Below, one piece after another: positions 21,102 through 22,110 of a stretch of DNA of 22,110 bases. This DNA is from a virus: the IMG/VR virus record IMGVR_UViG_3300047557_000090, positions 1 to 22,110 of that record. One strand, 5' to 3'. The notes beneath the pieces were generated by a model. The model saw nothing but the letters and a program-made list of their open reading frames with translations. It searched no databases and had not been told where the DNA came from. The position numbers were made by a program, and so were the translations under genes. The first letter of the stretch is position 1, and each line of letters begins with the position of its first letter.

Positions 21102-22110
21102 TTACTTGGCTTCAAGCGCCGTTACACGGGCGCGGAGGGATTGCAACTCAGCGATGATGTTGGCGATGAATTCAGCAGAGCCGTACTCCATAGCCTGATA
21201 GACCGGCTTGCCTTCAGCATTTATGGCGTCTTTGGTTCCGACCACGCTGCCGGGACTGACTTCCTGCACTTCATGAGCGATGAAGCCGACACCCTTGCTG
21301 CCGTCAGATTTCCATGCCCATGTCTTAGGCTTTAGTGCGTCGATGAATGCGCCGCTTCCGGTCAGAGGTTGCGGGTTGTCCTTGAGCCGATAGTCGGATG
21401 ACGTAGCGTAAGTGGTGGATGTTCCATTAGTTGTAATCTTTCCAACTTCGGTATTTCCGTATTGGAAATACTCAAGCGTTCCCGTACCGCTATCAAGCGT
21501 GTCAACTCTAGCAATGACTGCGGTTCCAGAACTTGTTGATCTGAAATAGCCAACATTGTTTGACGCTTCGACATAAAACCTTGCCGAAGCCAACCCACTA
21601 GTAGCCCCAACCAACAAATCCCCACCCGACGTAATCCGTGCGCGTTCGGTGTTGCCTGTGACAAAGAGAAACGGATAACTGTTTAAAGAACCGATCTTTG
21701 GCCCATCATTTGCGGGGTCGATACCGGCAATAAATGTTTTTGTCCCGTCGTGCGCAAGATAGAAGTTTGTCGTTGACCCGCGAGAAAGCGTTACGCCAAG
21801 GTTTTCCGGAGAACTACCCGTGCCAATGTGCAGGTTTGTTCCGGGGCTTGTGGAACCAACCCCAAGCCGCCCACTCGCATCCAGCGTCATCGCCTGCGTG
21901 AAACTGATGGCGTTTCCTGCGGTGCCGCCTGCGGCAATAGACCAAGAGTGTGTGCTGCCAGAATTTGGCCCAGTAATTTCGTAACGGGCTGGGCCGACAC
22001 CCGTGTATTGGTATTTCCAAGTTGAACCGTCTAAATAACAGCCATGCGTGAATCGGCTTGCGGTGTTGCCGCCGCCGTTGCCAGAAACACCTGCCGTGTA
22101 AACTTGTAAA
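21102..22110 (-). CDS. Tail fibre with C-terminal S74 intramolecular chaperone (5' end outside window)
   Basis: The frame is open from the right edge to the TAA at 21102-21104, giving about 335 C-terminal residues of a larger protein. The visible part is beta-rich with fibre repeats (MTLDASGRLGVGSTSPGTNL, ARITSGGDLLVGATSG). It ends in a peptidase S74 domain: SSDYRLKDN, with the catalytic Ser near 21396-21398 and Lys near 21381-21383, then GVGFIAHEVQEVSP and a final coiled coil (AELQSLRARVTALEAK). In this family the chaperone trimerises the fibre and then cuts itself off just before the SD.RLK Ser. The fibre should bind the host surface. The visible internal Met at 21890 is not the start. Confidence 0.9.
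   Translation of the reverse strand, partial: LQVYTAGVSGNGGGNTASRFTHGCYLDGSTWKYQYTGVGPARYEITGPNSGSTHSWSIAAGGTAGNAISFTQAMTLDASGRLGVGSTSPGTNLHIGTGSSPENLGVTLSRGSTTNFYLAHDGTKTFIAGIDPANDGPKIGSLNSYPFLFVTGNTERARITSGGDLLVGATSGLASARFYVEASNNVGYFRSTSSGTAVIARVDTLDSGTGTLEYFQYGNTEVGKITTNGTSTTYATSSDYRLKDNPQPLTGSGAFIDALKPKTWAWKSDGSKGVGFIAHEVQEVSPGSVVGTKDAINAEGKPVYQAMEYGSAEFIANIIAELQSLRARVTALEAK

Noticed and set aside
1-22110. CRISPR arrays, insertion sequences, riboswitches or a clear replication origin
   Set aside because: No regularly spaced repeats, transposase genes or terminal inverted repeats were seen; no intergenic gap is long enough for a riboswitch, including ahead of the B12-dependent RNR.

Overview
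The window is a piece of a tailed double-stranded DNA phage genome, most likely a podovirus with a T7-type replication module. Its gene content (T7 gp4-like primase-helicase, family A DNA polymerase, 5'-3' exonuclease, ThyX, adenosylcobalamin-dependent class II ribonucleotide reductase, and no single-subunit RNA polymerase in view) resembles the SIO1/cobavirus (Zobellviridae) type of phage. This placement rests on gene families only. The left-edge small genes look like accessory genes common in phages of Betaproteobacteria (Burkholderiales), so such a host is plausible but unproven. The DNA is almost entirely coding; no stretch longer than 300 bases lacks a gene.

Positions 1-11177 are read rightward. 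Positions 1-1130 hold six small accessory genes, most joined by 4-base stop/start overlaps. Then come primase-helicase (1127-2710), a small coiled-coil protein, DNA polymerase (2822-4537) and a small unknown protein. A short hairpin with a T run and an extended -10 promoter (4649-4710) start a new segment: a 51-residue protein, a tRNA-Leu(UAA) with encoded CCA, SSB, 5'-3' exonuclease, an HExxH protein, a PD-(D/E)XK nuclease, two small proteins, ThyX, another small protein, a DEDD exonuclease fused to a zinc ribbon, a DUF3310 protein, a 50-residue protein, class II RNR and a last small protein. Together they replicate DNA and make deoxynucleotides.

A strong hairpin terminator at 11181-11223 separates this arm from the convergent virion/lysis arm (11226-22110), read leftward. 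In transcription order from the right edge: tail fibre with a C-terminal S74 self-cleaving chaperone (partial), a DUF7936-like protein, a membrane protein, a DUF6496-like basic protein and an XhlA-like coiled-coil/membrane protein. Next is a near-consensus sigma-70 promoter (19840-19868), then a gp11-like tail adaptor, a large tail nozzle/stabilisation-like protein, a short fibre-related protein, three internal virion (ejection) protein candidates (348, 441 and 693 residues), a holin-like protein, an HEMSH metallopeptidase-like protein and a GH24 endolysin. Terminase, portal and capsid genes are not in the window and presumably lie beyond the right edge.

Both recognisable promoters are of host sigma-70 type, which fits the absence of a phage RNA polymerase here. 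Items most worth a second look are the two unrelated HExxH proteins, the exonuclease-zinc ribbon fusion, the terminator-promoter-small gene-tRNA cassette inserted in the replication module, and the split of lysis-like genes between two loci.
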